From assembly GCA_023664385.1 (NCBI GenBank), contig JAMPFU010000001.1, positions 110,918 to 174,917 of the forward strand: a stretch of DNA of 64,000 nucleotides. Reading direction: 5' to 3'. How positions within the stretch are numbered: position 1 is the stretch's first letter; each line of letters starts with the position of its first letter. This DNA comes from Clostridium sp. GTDB taxonomy: Bacteria > Bacillota > Clostridia > Lachnospirales > Lachnospiraceae. Below are positions 35,455-45,071 of this stretch, piece after piece. A model generated the notes under the pieces. It was not told the DNA's origin and searched no databases. It worked only from the letters and a program-made list of their open reading frames with translations. Both the position numbers and the translations under genes were made by a program.

Positions 35455-36837
35455 CTAAGCAAACGACTCGTCAATCGCTTTGGCAGCCTTCTTTCCGGCT
35501 CCCATGGCAAGTATAACGGTAGCGGCGCCAGTAACGACATCACCGCCTGCATAAACATTTTTTCTTGTACTCTCGTTTGTATCTTCGTTTACGATTATTC
35601 CGCCCCACTTCTCAGTTTCAAGTCCTTTTGTAGTCTGTCTTATCAGAGGGTTTGGCGACTGTCCTATCGCAATTACAACCGTCTCAACATCTATAATCTT
35701 ATTAGAGCCCTCAATCGGCTCCGGTCTTCTTCTGCCTGATGCATCCGGCTCGCCAAGCTTTTGTTCAACAACCTCTATTCCCTTAACCCAGCCGTCGTCA
35801 CCATGTATTTTAACAGGGTTATTCAGGAGCTTAAATATCACGCCCTCCTCCTTGGCATGCTCGACCTCTTCCTTCCTTGCAGGTACTTCCTCCTCGCCAC
35901 GTCTATATACTATGTATACCTCCTCGGCTCCAAGTCGCTTTGCAGTTCTAGCCGCATCCATTGCAACATTTCCCGCACCCACAACTGCCACTCTCTTTCC
36001 TATCTTTACAGGTGTAGGAACCTCACCCTTCTTATATCCCTTCATAAGGTTTACTCTTGTAAGAAATTCATTTGCAGAGTATACGCCCAAGAGATTTTCG
36101 CCCGGTATTCTAAGGAAATTCGGAAGCCCAGCCCCCGTTCCAAGAAATACGGCTTCATAGCCTTTCTCAAATAAATCATCCACTGTAACTGAGCGTCCAA
36201 CCACAACATTTGTCTCTATTTTGACACCTAAGTCGGTTACATTTTCAAGCTCCTTTGCCACAAGTGCCTTTGGAAGCCTAAACTCAGGAATACCATAGCT
36301 TAAAACGCCGCCTGCCTTGTGAAGTGCCTCGAATATTGTAACCTCATAGCCCTTCCTTGCAAGCTCTCCGGCACATGTAATTCCCGCAGGTCCCGAGCCT
36401 ACGACAGCCACACGTCTGCCATTTGGCTTAATATCATAAGACGGCTTTGTCCCATGCTGCATATGGTAATCGGCAACGAATCTCTCAAGTCTTCCGATTG
36501 AAACCGGCTCACCCTTGATGCCCCTTACACACTTACCCTCACACTGATTTTCCTGCGGGCATACTCTGCCGCATATTGCAGGGAGTGCATTTTCACTTGT
36601 GATTATCTCGTAAGCCTTTTCAAAATTGCCTGCTGCCACCTGCTCTATAAATCCCGGTATCGGTACATTTACAGGACAGCCTGTCATACAAGGCTTGTTC
36701 TTACAGTTGATACATCTTGATGCTTCCTCCATTGCCATCTCGGCAGTGTAGCCTGTGGCAACCTCATCAAAATTTTTATTTCTTACATCCGGCTCCTGTT
36801 GTGGCATCGGAACCTTATTAGGACTCATATTTGCCAT
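35455..36837 (-). CDS. nfnB: NADPH-binding subunit of NfnAB-type transhydrogenase / glutamate synthase small-subunit family
   Basis: 460 residues. The ATG at 36837 follows GAGGAGATAAAATT. The N-terminal Fe-S cysteines are CINCKNKPCMTGCPVNVP and CGRVCPQENQCEGKCVRG. Two Rossmann motifs follow (VVGSGPAGITCAGEL; VVGAGNVAMDAARTA). This is the gltA/NfnB/SudA family. Being next to nfnA makes NfnB the better call: the complex couples NADH and ferredoxin oxidation to NADP+ reduction by electron bifurcation, balancing cofactors from the Bcd/Etf reaction. No glutamate synthase large subunit is near. Confidence 0.88.
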   Translation of the reverse strand: MANMSPNKVPMPQQEPDVRNKNFDEVATGYTAEMAMEEASRCINCKNKPCMTGCPVNVPIPGFIEQVAAGNFEKAYEIITSENALPAICGRVCPQENQCEGKCVRGIKGEPVSIGRLERFVADYHMQHGTKPSYDIKPNGRRVAVVGSGPAGITCAGELARKGYEVTIFEALHKAGGVLSYGIPEFRLPKALVAKELENVTDLGVKIETNVVVGRSVTVDDLFEKGYEAVFLGTGAGLPNFLRIPGENLLGVYSANEFLTRVNLMKGYKKGEVPTPVKIGKRVAVVGAGNVAMDAARTAKRLGAEEVYIVYRRGEEEVPARKEEVEHAKEEGVIFKLLNNPVKIHGDDGWVKGIEVVEQKLGEPDASGRRRPEPIEGSNKIIDVETVVIAIGQSPNPLIRQTTKGLETEKWGGIIVNEDTNESTRKNVYAGGDVVTGAATVILAMGAGKKAAKAIDESFA

Positions 36838-36891
36838 AATTTTATCTCCTCTATTTTTTATACCCATACAATCCTTATCCGCAGGGTAAAA

Positions 36892-37713
36892 TTATAATCT
36901 CATCATACATTCATGTTCTTCTTCCTTAAAGAAGGACTGTCTCCGCATACACTCATCAAAATCTACAAGGAAACCGTCAAAGTCCGGTCCGTCAACACAT
37001 GCAAATTTTGTCTCTCCGCCAACAGTAACCCTGCATCCGCCGCACATTCCCGTTCCGTCAATCATAATAGGGTTAAGTGATACAGCCGTATGTAGATCAA
37101 ACTGCTTTGTGACAGCTACAACATTTTTCATCATGATGAGCGGTCCGATTGCTATCGCATGATCGTATTTTTCTCCCGACTCAATCAGCTCCTGAAGCTT
37201 ATTTGTAACAAAGCCCTTTCCACCAAGAGATCCGTCATCCGTCATAATATAGACATTTTTACAAAATTCCTGAAATTTCTCTGCAAGTATTACAAACTCT
37301 GCCGAACGTCCGCCTATGATTACGTCTACACTGACACCCTCCTCAGAGAGCTTTTTCAACTGCGGATAAAGAGGCGCTGCTCCAACTCCTCCCGCAATTC
37401 CTATCACACGGCTCCATTTGTCAGCCTCAAACGGTGCAGGCTGTCCTAACGGTCCCACAAAATCGCAGAAGCAATCTCCCTCCTCAAGTTTTTCCATGAG
37501 CTTTGTGGAATATCCCACAACCTGAAAAATAATTGTTACGCTGTTTTTATCTCTGTCAAAGTCAGCTATTGTAAGCGGTATTCTCTCTCCGTCCTCGTCA
37601 ACTCTGACAATAACAAACTGTCCTGCCTCACAACGTGCAGACACGTAAGGTGCCTCCACGTCCATCAAGATAACAGCCTGATTTAAAACTTCTTTTTTTA
37701 AAATTTTGTACAT
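36892..37713 (-). CDS. nfnA: FAD/[2Fe-2S] subunit of NfnAB-type transhydrogenase
   Basis: 273 residues. The ATG at 37713 lies 7 bases after GGGGGAT. The ferredoxin-reductase FAD domain is followed by the NAD domain (IGIAGGVGAAPLYPQLK) and a C-terminal [2Fe-2S] site, GTGMCGGCRVTV...CVDGPDFDG. It belongs to the SudB/NfnA/HydG-like family of ferredoxin-NADP reductase alpha subunits. It precedes nfnB by 54 bp on the same strand. Typical length. Confidence 0.9.
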   Translation of the reverse strand: MYKILKKEVLNQAVILMDVEAPYVSARCEAGQFVIVRVDEDGERIPLTIADFDRDKNSVTIIFQVVGYSTKLMEKLEEGDCFCDFVGPLGQPAPFEADKWSRVIGIAGGVGAAPLYPQLKKLSEEGVSVDVIIGGRSAEFVILAEKFQEFCKNVYIMTDDGSLGGKGFVTNKLQELIESGEKYDHAIAIGPLIMMKNVVAVTKQFDLHTAVSLNPIMIDGTGMCGGCRVTVGGETKFACVDGPDFDGFLVDFDECMRRQSFFKEEEHECMMRL

Positions 37714-37840
37714 GAGATTATCCCCCATTCAACTTCAAATGTATTTGCACACGCAAAATCTTTATGATTTTAACATATTTTTTTACAAATTCATAGACCT
37801 TTGTATCATTTTATCAAAATTTGGCATATAAACCTATTAT

Positions 37841-38407
37841 TTATGGTTCAGACGGACAGCCCTTACAGCCTTCGCAATCCCTGCAGTTTGAGTTCTCTGC
37901 CAAGGCATCCGTGCTCATTCTGTAATCAAAATTATTTACCGTTTCCAAAAGACATACGGCTTGTGCGCTTATACCCTGTCCCTGTCCCGTAAAGCCCAGC
38001 TTTTCCTCAGTTGTCGCCTTTATATTTACCTGTGTAATATCTATGTTAAGGGCATTTGCAATATTTTTCCTCATAGCTTGAATATAAGGACTAAGCTTTG
38101 GATTTTGCGCAATAACGGTAGCATCAATATTTGATATCAGCATGTTTTCTTTATCAATCAGTCTTCCAACCTCACAAAGCAGCCGGGTACTGTCCACATT
38201 CTGATAGCGTTCATCCGTATCCGGAAAATGCATTCCTATATCTCCAAGGGCAGCGGCTCCAAGAAGCGAATCCATTATGGCATGAACAAGAACATCCGCA
38301 TCTGAGTGTCCAAGCAGCCCCTTTTCATATGGTATTTCAACACCACCTAATATAAGCTTTCTGTCCGTCACAAGCTTATGAACATCATATCCCATTCCAA
38401 TGCGCAT
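37841..38407 (-). CDS. ispF: 2-C-methyl-D-erythritol 2,4-cyclodiphosphate synthase with Cys-rich tail
   Basis: 188 residues; usual IspF is about 157. The core is intact: [12 protein letters not shown] (metal Asp/His), [22 protein letters not shown] and [17 protein letters not shown]. It cyclises the MEP-pathway intermediate for isoprenoid synthesis. After the normal end, about 30 residues follow, with the tail [15 protein letters not shown] holding four cysteines in a CxxCxxCxxC pattern, which could hold an Fe-S cluster or zinc. It stands alone here. Confidence 0.95.
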   Translation of the reverse strand: MRIGMGYDVHKLVTDRKLILGGVEIPYEKGLLGHSDADVLVHAIMDSLLGAAALGDIGMHFPDTDERYQNVDSTRLLCEVGRLIDKENMLISNIDATVIAQNPKLSPYIQAMRKNIANALNIDITQVNIKATTEEKLGFTGQGQGISAQAVCLLETVNNFDYRMSTDALAENSNCRDCEGCKGCPSEP

Positions 38408-38570
38408 GTTTAACCCTCCATTTCATTTTGTTGATATAGTATCACATCTGAAAATATGCCTCAAGAAGAATTGTAGGAAAATATATGTTTACTGATTTCA
38501 TTTTTCATTGTAAAATAAAATTGGTCTTTTGTATTTTAGACATATTTTATACATTAAGGAGGATTACTAT

Positions 38571-39764
38571 ATGGCACGTTCTATGGGCGGCGGTGGAAGC
38601 CGTGGCGGTGGCGGTGGAAGCCGGAGTTCAGGCAGCAGAAGTTCAAGCAGCCGAGGCAGCTCAGGCGGAAGCCGCTCAATGGGATCAAGCAGAAGCGGTA
38701 CAAGCCGCGCCTTTGGTTCAGGTCACTCGGGGGGAAGCGCAGCGAGAGGCACAGGAAGAAGCTACAGCGGGCAAACATCAAGCGGCAATCCGATGATGGG
38801 CGGTGGAAGCAGACCACAAGGCGGACACTACGGAGGAAATCATGGAGGATACCACAATCCGCCACCACCTCCACCACCAAGGAGACATTACTATGGATAT
38901 GGAAGAAGACGTTATTACTATGACGGTCCTAACCGTGTATATGTAAATAACTATTCCGGTTCATCGGCAGGCTGCTCCAGTATCTTTGCAGGGCTTATTC
39001 TTCTTATTATTGTATTTTCTGCTTTGGGCTCGATGCGCTCATACAGACATACATACAATGATTACTATAATAATAAGGCGCCAAGCTATTCGGACAGCTA
39101 TTCCAATATCGAACGTGAGAAATTTACCGGCAAGGTAAATGTAAACGGATTTTACAGTGACCCTGACGGTCTTTTGTACGATGATGAATATTCCGTGATG
39201 GAAAATGGTTTGCGGCATTTCTACAACACAACCGGCGTTTGTGCCTATGTGTATCTTGTAGAAGAATTAGACCCTGGTGTTGACGGTATTGAGGAGGCAT
39301 CTGCTCTTTATGATGAGCTTTTCGATGACGAGGGGCACATCCTTTTGCTTTATGATTATCATAATGCATATATGTATGATGCATGCGGCTATGAAATCGC
39401 AGGCACAATTGACAGTGAGGCTGTGGATATATTATACGATTATATTGAAGCCCAGTGGTCAAAGGAAAGCGACAATCTCGGTGCCATATTCGGAGGCGGC
39501 TGTGCAATGGCGGCTGACAGAATCATGCATAAGGAAAAGACCTTTGCAGAAAAATACAAGGGCATTATCATAGCCCTCATAGTAGGCATCGTTGTAATTG
39601 TTGTTGTTTCCATTTTGTTTAAGTGGTGGAAAAAGCGTACAGCACAGAAGAACAAGGAGCAGGAGGATTTGGAAAGGACCTTAAGTACTCCTTTGGAAAC
39701 CTTCAGTGATTCCATGTCTGATTTGCAGCAGAAATATGACGACACCTCAAGTAATCAGCAATAA
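38571..39764 (+). CDS. TPM-like domain membrane protein with Gly/Ser/Arg-rich N-terminus
   Basis: 397 residues. The ATG at 38571 follows AAGGAGG; an upstream in-frame ATG lacks one. Residues 1-95 are Gly/Ser/Arg-rich low complexity, then a proline run and a Tyr/Arg patch. A membrane helix lies at about residue 137-155. A TPM-like domain follows (NVNGFYSDPDGLLYDDEYSVMENGLRHFYNTTGVCAYVYLVEEL, shown in part as motif), and another membrane helix at about 330-350 precedes a charged tail. TPM proteins act at membranes, some in photosystem repair or phosphatase-like roles. The long basic N-terminus is unusual. Confidence 0.75.
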   Translation: MARSMGGGGSRGGGGGSRSSGSRSSSSRGSSGGSRSMGSSRSGTSRAFGSGHSGGSAARGTGRSYSGQTSSGNPMMGGGSRPQGGHYGGNHGGYHNPPPPPPPRRHYYGYGRRRYYYDGPNRVYVNNYSGSSAGCSSIFAGLILLIIVFSALGSMRSYRHTYNDYYNNKAPSYSDSYSNIEREKFTGKVNVNGFYSDPDGLLYDDEYSVMENGLRHFYNTTGVCAYVYLVEELDPGVDGIEEASALYDELFDDEGHILLLYDYHNAYMYDACGYEIAGTIDSEAVDILYDYIEAQWSKESDNLGAIFGGGCAMAADRIMHKEKTFAEKYKGIIIALIVGIVVIVVVSILFKWWKKRTAQKNKEQEDLERTLSTPLETFSDSMSDLQQKYDDTSSNQQ

Positions 39765-40234
39765 AAGAGGCTGCCGCACTTATGGATAGCAAAGGCTGCT
39801 ATATGTGCGTAACCCCCCTCGGATGCAGTGGTACTAAGAATTGCCTGTACGGATAGATATACAGTAACAAAAAACCGTTTGAAGACGTCGGCACTTGAGC
39901 TGGTGCAGGGAATGTCTTATACAGGTAACCAAAACACGCTTTCGCTCGTCTCCGACGTAACGGTACTAAAAATTGCCGGTCTAAGTTATTCTTACATAAA
40001 AATAGGAATAACCGAGACCGGCAATTTAAGTACCGACGTCTCCAAACGGTTTTGGTTGCCCGTATAAACATTCTCATGCACCAACTCTTAGTACCGTTAC
40101 GTCGGAGATGAGCGAAAGCGTGTTTTTTGTTACTGTATCATCTAATCCGTACAAGGCAATTCAAGTACCCAAATATACAAATGGGGTTACGCACATATAG
40201 CAGCCTGTGCTGTCTGTAAGTGCGGCAGCCCTTT
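39764..40234. repeat. Giant imperfect palindrome filling a convergent gap
   Basis: A 471-bp element fills the whole gap between the stop codons of two converging genes. Outer ends match in inverted orientation: AAAGAGGCTGCCGCACTTA and AAAGGGCTGCCGCACTTA (minus strand), then GGCTGCTATATGTGCGTAA on both strands. The centre is AATTGCCGGTCT (39971-39982) against AGACCGGCAATT (40015-40026). Each arm has three related units that begin with a GGTACTNNRNTTGCC-like motif. Two blocks, starting ACCGTTTG and ACACGCTTTCGCTC, are in opposite order in the two arms. It could act as a two-way terminator, a structured RNA or a mobile repeat. Confidence 0.85.
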
Positions 40235-42275
40235 ATATTCTTCCATTGAGCAGTAGATTAATCAGGTAATCGATTCCCGAATCAATTGCATCCCCCGTTC
40301 CTATTTCTCCTTCTTTTTGATTCATGATGTTTTCATTATAAAAATCAATATTGTAGTTTCCAAATTTCTTGTTATAAACCTTGCCGCATACTATTTCAGA
40401 TGAGGCATCATCGATTCTTCCAAAGGCAGCGTCTATCTTCTTTTCACTAGATACTACCGCCTCGCAGCTATCGTTCATATAAAGAACGATACTTTCATTT
40501 CCAGCCTCACCACATAGATACGCCTTACAGAATTTATTTTCTATGGTTTTTGTGGATTTGATATTGTTTTCCAGGCTGACCAGCGTATTGCCGGAAGCAT
40601 TGGTAATATCTATCCTGCCCGTTCCCTTAAGCACGATGATACGGTTATATGGCTTTTGAATGTCAGGATTGTAGCCAAGCTGTGACAAATCTCCCTTATA
40701 GTCGATGATTCCGTCATCACAGCAATAAATATGAATATCCTTTGGATTTTGCTTTATATTAAGCTTTACGGTCTGTCCGTCTCCAAGATGAATGCTGTTA
40801 TCTATAAGGGTAATGTCACTTATATCATCTATTCCGAAATTTCTTAGGATAATATAGCTTTCCTCGCCCCCATCATATAGATACGTCGTGGAATTTTTAT
40901 ATTTGTCAATAATGTATGCATCCTTTCCAAGTCCGCCGTCCAGTATATTGATACCATCTCCTGCAATCAGCACATCGTCAGCAGTATATCCATATAATTT
41001 ATCGTTGCCGCTGCCGCCATACATTACGGCAGATACCGCAAAGGAAGAATTTACGCCAATTTCATCGTACGCCCTCATGACGGAACCCTTCTTCGATGCC
41101 AGCATAACCCTGCCGTTTTTCAATGCCCCAAGTGACGCTGCAATTAAATCCTCTTTATTTGACTGATATTCCTCCACTCCAAAGCAACCGGGCAGCGAGA
41201 AATCAGAAAAGCTCTCCATTCCCGCCTCAATAATATTTTTTGTTATGTCAATGGTAATCGGCTTATCAGGTGCGTACGTGTAGGTCTGTCCTTCCTTTAC
41301 GCATTTGTCCGTAAAAAAAAGCTTTGCCCCATCATGTCCAAGGGTGGACCATATAATATGGGACGCTCCCGTTGAATATTTTGGTATGGCAGTATTTTCT
41401 GACATTTTATCCAAATTAGTTTCCCTGTCCAGCTGATACATAGTGTCCGCATTTGTATGCTGTATCATATCAGCAATAAGATAGCCTGTATCGTCTGTGT
41501 AGTTACCAAACGGCATATCCTCCACGCCCGAAAACTTATCAATATCAAGGAAATTGTAATAATATACAAGGTCAATTACGTGTCCACATGCACCGTCAAA
41601 GGAATAACCGTAACAGCCTGTTATGATTGACGCATTTGTCACAAGCGCCCCTCCAAGAGAATGTCCCGTAAAGGTGATAGTCCGGTTTTTCCCCTCTGCA
41701 TTCAGGGAGGAAACAAAATCGGAATATGCACTTATGGAATCGTCAAACTGTAATGACAGCTTATTTAGAAGCGCAAATTTAAAATCGGTTCCTGTCCAGT
41801 CATTGCTTTCATCCAATGGGAAGGAATCCGTAAACATCTCGCTTCCCCGAAAGGCAAGTATGCCATGATTGCCGTCCACAAAAGCAGCCGCATAAAAGCC
41901 CGATTCAGAATTATAATTGTATACCTTATATATAGTAAATTCTCCGATAAATTTGTTATACAGATTGTTGTATTTTATACCCGAATCCGTCCATATTTCC
42001 TTATCGTATAAGGCATCGTTGGCATCAATGTATTCACGTACGCTTTTTCCCTCAAAGTCATCAATGTCATCATAAATAAGCTTTGCCAAGAGAAAATGCA
42101 GAAATTCCTCCTGCTCCGCATCATCTCCCTCAAAATAAAGCTCCTGCTCCTGATAGATTTTATCCGAAGCATCCTCGGCAGTTTTATTTACTTTTGCATT
42201 GCATGTCTGAGAATAAGCCGTTACTGGAATAAAAAACAGTACTATTAAAACACTTATCAACCTTTTTTTCATCAA
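40233..42275 (-). CDS. Secreted lipase-like protein with RTX-like repeats
   Basis: 680 residues. A signal peptide is visible (MMKKRLISVLIVLFFIPVTAYS). A class 3 lipase region at about 100-260 contains HGILAFRGS and the nucleophile elbow TGHSLGGAL, with a possible catalytic His in QHTNAD. At about 410-450 are RTX-like glycine/aspartate repeats: YGGSGNDKLYGYTADDVLIAGDG, then NILDGGLGKDAY. The C-terminal 220 residues are strand-rich. It likely acts on esters outside the cell, with calcium stabilisation. RTX repeats are unusual in a Gram-positive secreted lipase. Its stop codon touches the giant palindrome. Confidence 0.85.
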   Translation of the reverse strand: MMKKRLISVLIVLFFIPVTAYSQTCNAKVNKTAEDASDKIYQEQELYFEGDDAEQEEFLHFLLAKLIYDDIDDFEGKSVREYIDANDALYDKEIWTDSGIKYNNLYNKFIGEFTIYKVYNYNSESGFYAAAFVDGNHGILAFRGSEMFTDSFPLDESNDWTGTDFKFALLNKLSLQFDDSISAYSDFVSSLNAEGKNRTITFTGHSLGGALVTNASIITGCYGYSFDGACGHVIDLVYYYNFLDIDKFSGVEDMPFGNYTDDTGYLIADMIQHTNADTMYQLDRETNLDKMSENTAIPKYSTGASHIIWSTLGHDGAKLFFTDKCVKEGQTYTYAPDKPITIDITKNIIEAGMESFSDFSLPGCFGVEEYQSNKEDLIAASLGALKNGRVMLASKKGSVMRAYDEIGVNSSFAVSAVMYGGSGNDKLYGYTADDVLIAGDGINILDGGLGKDAYIIDKYKNSTTYLYDGGEESYIILRNFGIDDISDITLIDNSIHLGDGQTVKLNIKQNPKDIHIYCCDDGIIDYKGDLSQLGYNPDIQKPYNRIIVLKGTGRIDITNASGNTLVSLENNIKSTKTIENKFCKAYLCGEAGNESIVLYMNDSCEAVVSSEKKIDAAFGRIDDASSEIVCGKVYNKKFGNYNIDFYNENIMNQKEGEIGTGDAIDSGIDYLINLLLNGRI

Positions 42276-42299
42276 GCACCTGCTTTCTGTAGATTACGC

Positions 42300-43286
42300 C
42301 TAGAGCAAATGTGCCCTCAGCTCATCTCCGCTTAATTTTGACAAATACGCCGGGGCAATATCAAATACAGTCTTGCAGCCTGTCACGCCCTCACAGCTTA
42401 ATCTGTATGCCGCCCTTGCATATGCAACGATAACCGATGCCGTAAATTCAGGATTTGAATCCAGTTTGATACTGTATTCAATCACATGTGAATTTTCTTC
42501 ATTCCAGCCTGTTTTTCCACTTCTGATTACAAAACCGCCATGTGGAATACCACTATGGTTGTTCCGAAGCTCCTCCTCGGTAATAAAATGAACCGTTGTA
42601 TCATAGTCAGCAAAATAGTTTGGCATATTTTTGATATCAGCCTCTATTTTTGCCTTGTCAGCTCCCCGAGCAGCAACAACAAAACATTCCCTTGTATGCT
42701 TTTGCCTCGTTGTAAGCTCAGGGTTTGCCCCGCTTCTTACCAGCTCAAGTGCCTCAGGAACAGGAACCGTATACTGCTTTCCATCCAAAACGCCTTCCAC
42801 GCGTCTTATGGCATCGGAATGTCCCTGACTGACGCCCTTTCCCCAAAATGTATAATCTGTTCCGTTCGGAAGAATTGCATTTGCATACAATCTGTTTAAG
42901 GAGAACATGCCAGGGTCCCAGCCCACGGAAATAATCCCAAGCTTTCCCGACTGCTTTGCCGCCGCATCCACATTTGCAAAATGCTCAGGTATATTTGCAT
43001 GTGTATCGAAGCTGTCAATCACATTAAAATATTTTGCATATTCCTTTGTCTGCTTTGGCAAATCAGTTGCACTTCCTCCACAAAGAATCAACACGTCAAT
43101 TTCATCCTTGTGGCTGACTGCCTCGTCAGCAGAATATACAGGCACTCCCTCCGTAAGAATAGAAAGCGTCGCAGGATCTCTCCTTGTAAAGACTGCCGCA
43201 AGCTCCATGTCATCATTTTGTTTGATGGCACATTCAATTCCCTTTCCGAGATTTCCATAACCCATAATACCAATTCTAATACTCAT
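42300..43286 (-). CDS. ddh: meso-Diaminopimelate dehydrogenase
   Basis: 328 residues. It has an N-terminal Rossmann motif (IGIMGYGNLGKGIE), LCGGSATDLP, SFDTHANIPEHF, and VGWDPGMFSLNRLYA, all typical of Ddh. It reductively aminates tetrahydrodipicolinate directly to meso-diaminopimelate with NADPH and ammonia, a one-step branch of lysine and peptidoglycan precursor synthesis. It stands alone between the lipase and histidine kinase genes. Normal length. Confidence 0.95.
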   Translation of the reverse strand: MSIRIGIMGYGNLGKGIECAIKQNDDMELAAVFTRRDPATLSILTEGVPVYSADEAVSHKDEIDVLILCGGSATDLPKQTKEYAKYFNVIDSFDTHANIPEHFANVDAAAKQSGKLGIISVGWDPGMFSLNRLYANAILPNGTDYTFWGKGVSQGHSDAIRRVEGVLDGKQYTVPVPEALELVRSGANPELTTRQKHTRECFVVAARGADKAKIEADIKNMPNYFADYDTTVHFITEEELRNNHSGIPHGGFVIRSGKTGWNEENSHVIEYSIKLDSNPEFTASVIVAYARAAYRLSCEGVTGCKTVFDIAPAYLSKLSGDELRAHLL

Positions 43287-43321
43287 TGTTCCATGTCCCT
43301 TCCTTTTCGTCTTACAATTAC

Positions 43322-44206
43322 CTATTTGAATTCTACAACAATATTCAAATCGTCATTTTCCGTTGCCGCATAACAAGCTCCGCCAAGCCGCATGACAAAC
43401 TGCTTTACAATGGCAAGCCCAAGACCTGTATTTCCCTTTTGTCTTGAGATATCATATGTGTAGAACTCGTCAAAAATATGGTTCATGTCAAGATTAGAAC
43501 ATATTAGTTTATTTGTAAATACAATCTTTAAAATTTCTTCATTTTTTACCGTAATTTCCAAATTTCCGTCGCTGTGCTTATATGCATTTCCGATTATGTT
43601 ATCGAAAATCCGCAGCAGCATATCCCTGTTTGAAGCAAGCATATGCTTTTTTACATGGCAGGTAAAAAGAATCTCCCTGTTTTCCCTGTTAAAATCGTCA
43701 AAATAACGGGCAATGCTCTCCTCCAAAACACCAACGATGTTAATGGGCTCCAGCGTAAGCGGTGCACGCATCAATTCCACCTTTGTAAATTCAAAAAATG
43801 AATTTATCAGCTTCTTTAGCCGTTCCAGACGCTCCTTTATGATTTCCAGATCCTTTTTCTGCTCCATGTCCGTCACAGATGACAGCATAATATCAACATA
43901 GCCCAGTGCAGAGGTCAGCGGCGTCCTGAGGTCATGGGAAATGTTCGTAATCATTTTTTTGAGTTGTTCATTTTTATTTTCATAATCACTTTTTGCAGTT
44001 CTTGCTTCACGGATGATGTCATTAATTTCCTCTATCAGCCCGTCCAGTTCCTTTATCGTTATCTCAGAATGGACAAGGCTGTTGCTGTCACTGTCACTGA
44101 TTTGTCTTATATTTTTTTTGACACGCGCAAGCTCCCGTTTCATAAACAATATATAAATCAAAAGCATCAACACCAATAAGCCAAGAAAAAACACAGCTGC
44201 CTGCAT
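43322..44206 (-). CDS. Sensor histidine kinase
   Basis: 294 residues. One N-terminal membrane helix (residues 3-24) precedes the HisKA H-box, TNISHDLRTPLTS. The ATPase domain has RIFDNIIGNAYKH (N-box) and GNTGLGLAIVKQF (G-box). There is almost no extracellular loop, so it is an intramembrane-sensing type, as in Bce/Lia systems that watch cell-envelope stress or an ABC transporter. Downstream of the ABC genes on the same strand. Its partner regulator is probably the one at 47752-48444. Confidence 0.9.
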   Translation of the reverse strand: MQAAVFFLGLLVLMLLIYILFMKRELARVKKNIRQISDSDSNSLVHSEITIKELDGLIEEINDIIREARTAKSDYENKNEQLKKMITNISHDLRTPLTSALGYVDIMLSSVTDMEQKKDLEIIKERLERLKKLINSFFEFTKVELMRAPLTLEPINIVGVLEESIARYFDDFNRENREILFTCHVKKHMLASNRDMLLRIFDNIIGNAYKHSDGNLEITVKNEEILKIVFTNKLICSNLDMNHIFDEFYTYDISRQKGNTGLGLAIVKQFVMRLGGACYAATENDDLNIVVEFK

Positions 44207-44227
44207 AAAAACGTCCTCACTTTATTT

Positions 44228-45070
44228 TTACTTAATGTCTGCCCTCTTAAATGAATAATAGCCGATTAAATTAAATATGACAATATAAATCATTCCAAGC
44301 AGGGTACATTTTAGCAAATATTCATTTGCAGGGTTCCTTGCAAGCATACTGAGTGCCGTCTGATATTCATATTGTATCAACGTAGATTTTACACGCAATA
44401 GCTTTATTATGGCGGTAAATAAAAGCTGACATACGAGGAGCAGTGGTATTGAAATTCCGTTAAATGCAGAATTTTTCCTCACGACAGCACTGATACATAC
44501 CAGCAGGCTTATGATACCATACATCAGCGGAAGCTGGTATAAGGTTACCTTTGTCATTTCTCCCAGGCTGGAGCTAAAGGCTTTGCCATTTACCAATATA
44601 TTGATAAAATATACACCGTAATTATTGATTATAATGACTGCCGTACAGACAAGCAGACAGCAGATCAGCTTGGAACCATAATATTTTGACCTGCTTATCG
44701 CAGAGGACAGGGTATTCTTAACCGTGCTTTTGGAAAGGTCCGTGGAAATAATAACTGCAACTACCACAATGAAAATGTAATATAAATTGGCATTTGACGC
44801 AGCAATCCCCTTGTCAAGTGCGTATGGGTATGCCTTTAATTTTTCTCTCGTGTCCGAAATAGATTCCGTTTGCAATATCTCCTCATTCCCTTCCGGATTT
44901 TCACTTTCAAAATATGTTTCATCCTGTACTAATGCACCATTTACTCCAATATATCCCGGTGTCAATTCATACAGACTTGCACCAATTATTACAGCTAAAG
45001 CGAGCATGGCAATATAGATTGCTTTTCCCTTGAATATCCTGTATAAATCAGACTTTATCATGTTAATCAT
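44228..45070 (-). CDS. ABC-2 type transporter permease
   Basis: 280 residues, about six membrane helices, one long extracellular loop between the first two helices (about 35-85). ABC-2 style segments such as VVAVIISTDLSKSTVKNTLSSAISRSKYYGSKL. GGAGG lies before the ATG, 1 nt after the ATPase stop. With its ATPase it is probably a peptide or bacteriocin exporter or immunity transporter (BcrAB/LanFEG class). Confidence 0.88.
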   Translation of the reverse strand: MINMIKSDLYRIFKGKAIYIAMLALAVIIGASLYELTPGYIGVNGALVQDETYFESENPEGNEEILQTESISDTREKLKAYPYALDKGIAASNANLYYIFIVVVAVIISTDLSKSTVKNTLSSAISRSKYYGSKLICCLLVCTAVIIINNYGVYFINILVNGKAFSSSLGEMTKVTLYQLPLMYGIISLLVCISAVVRKNSAFNGISIPLLLVCQLLFTAIIKLLRVKSTLIQYEYQTALSMLARNPANEYLLKCTLLGMIYIVIFNLIGYYSFKRADIK

Positions 45071-45071
45071 A

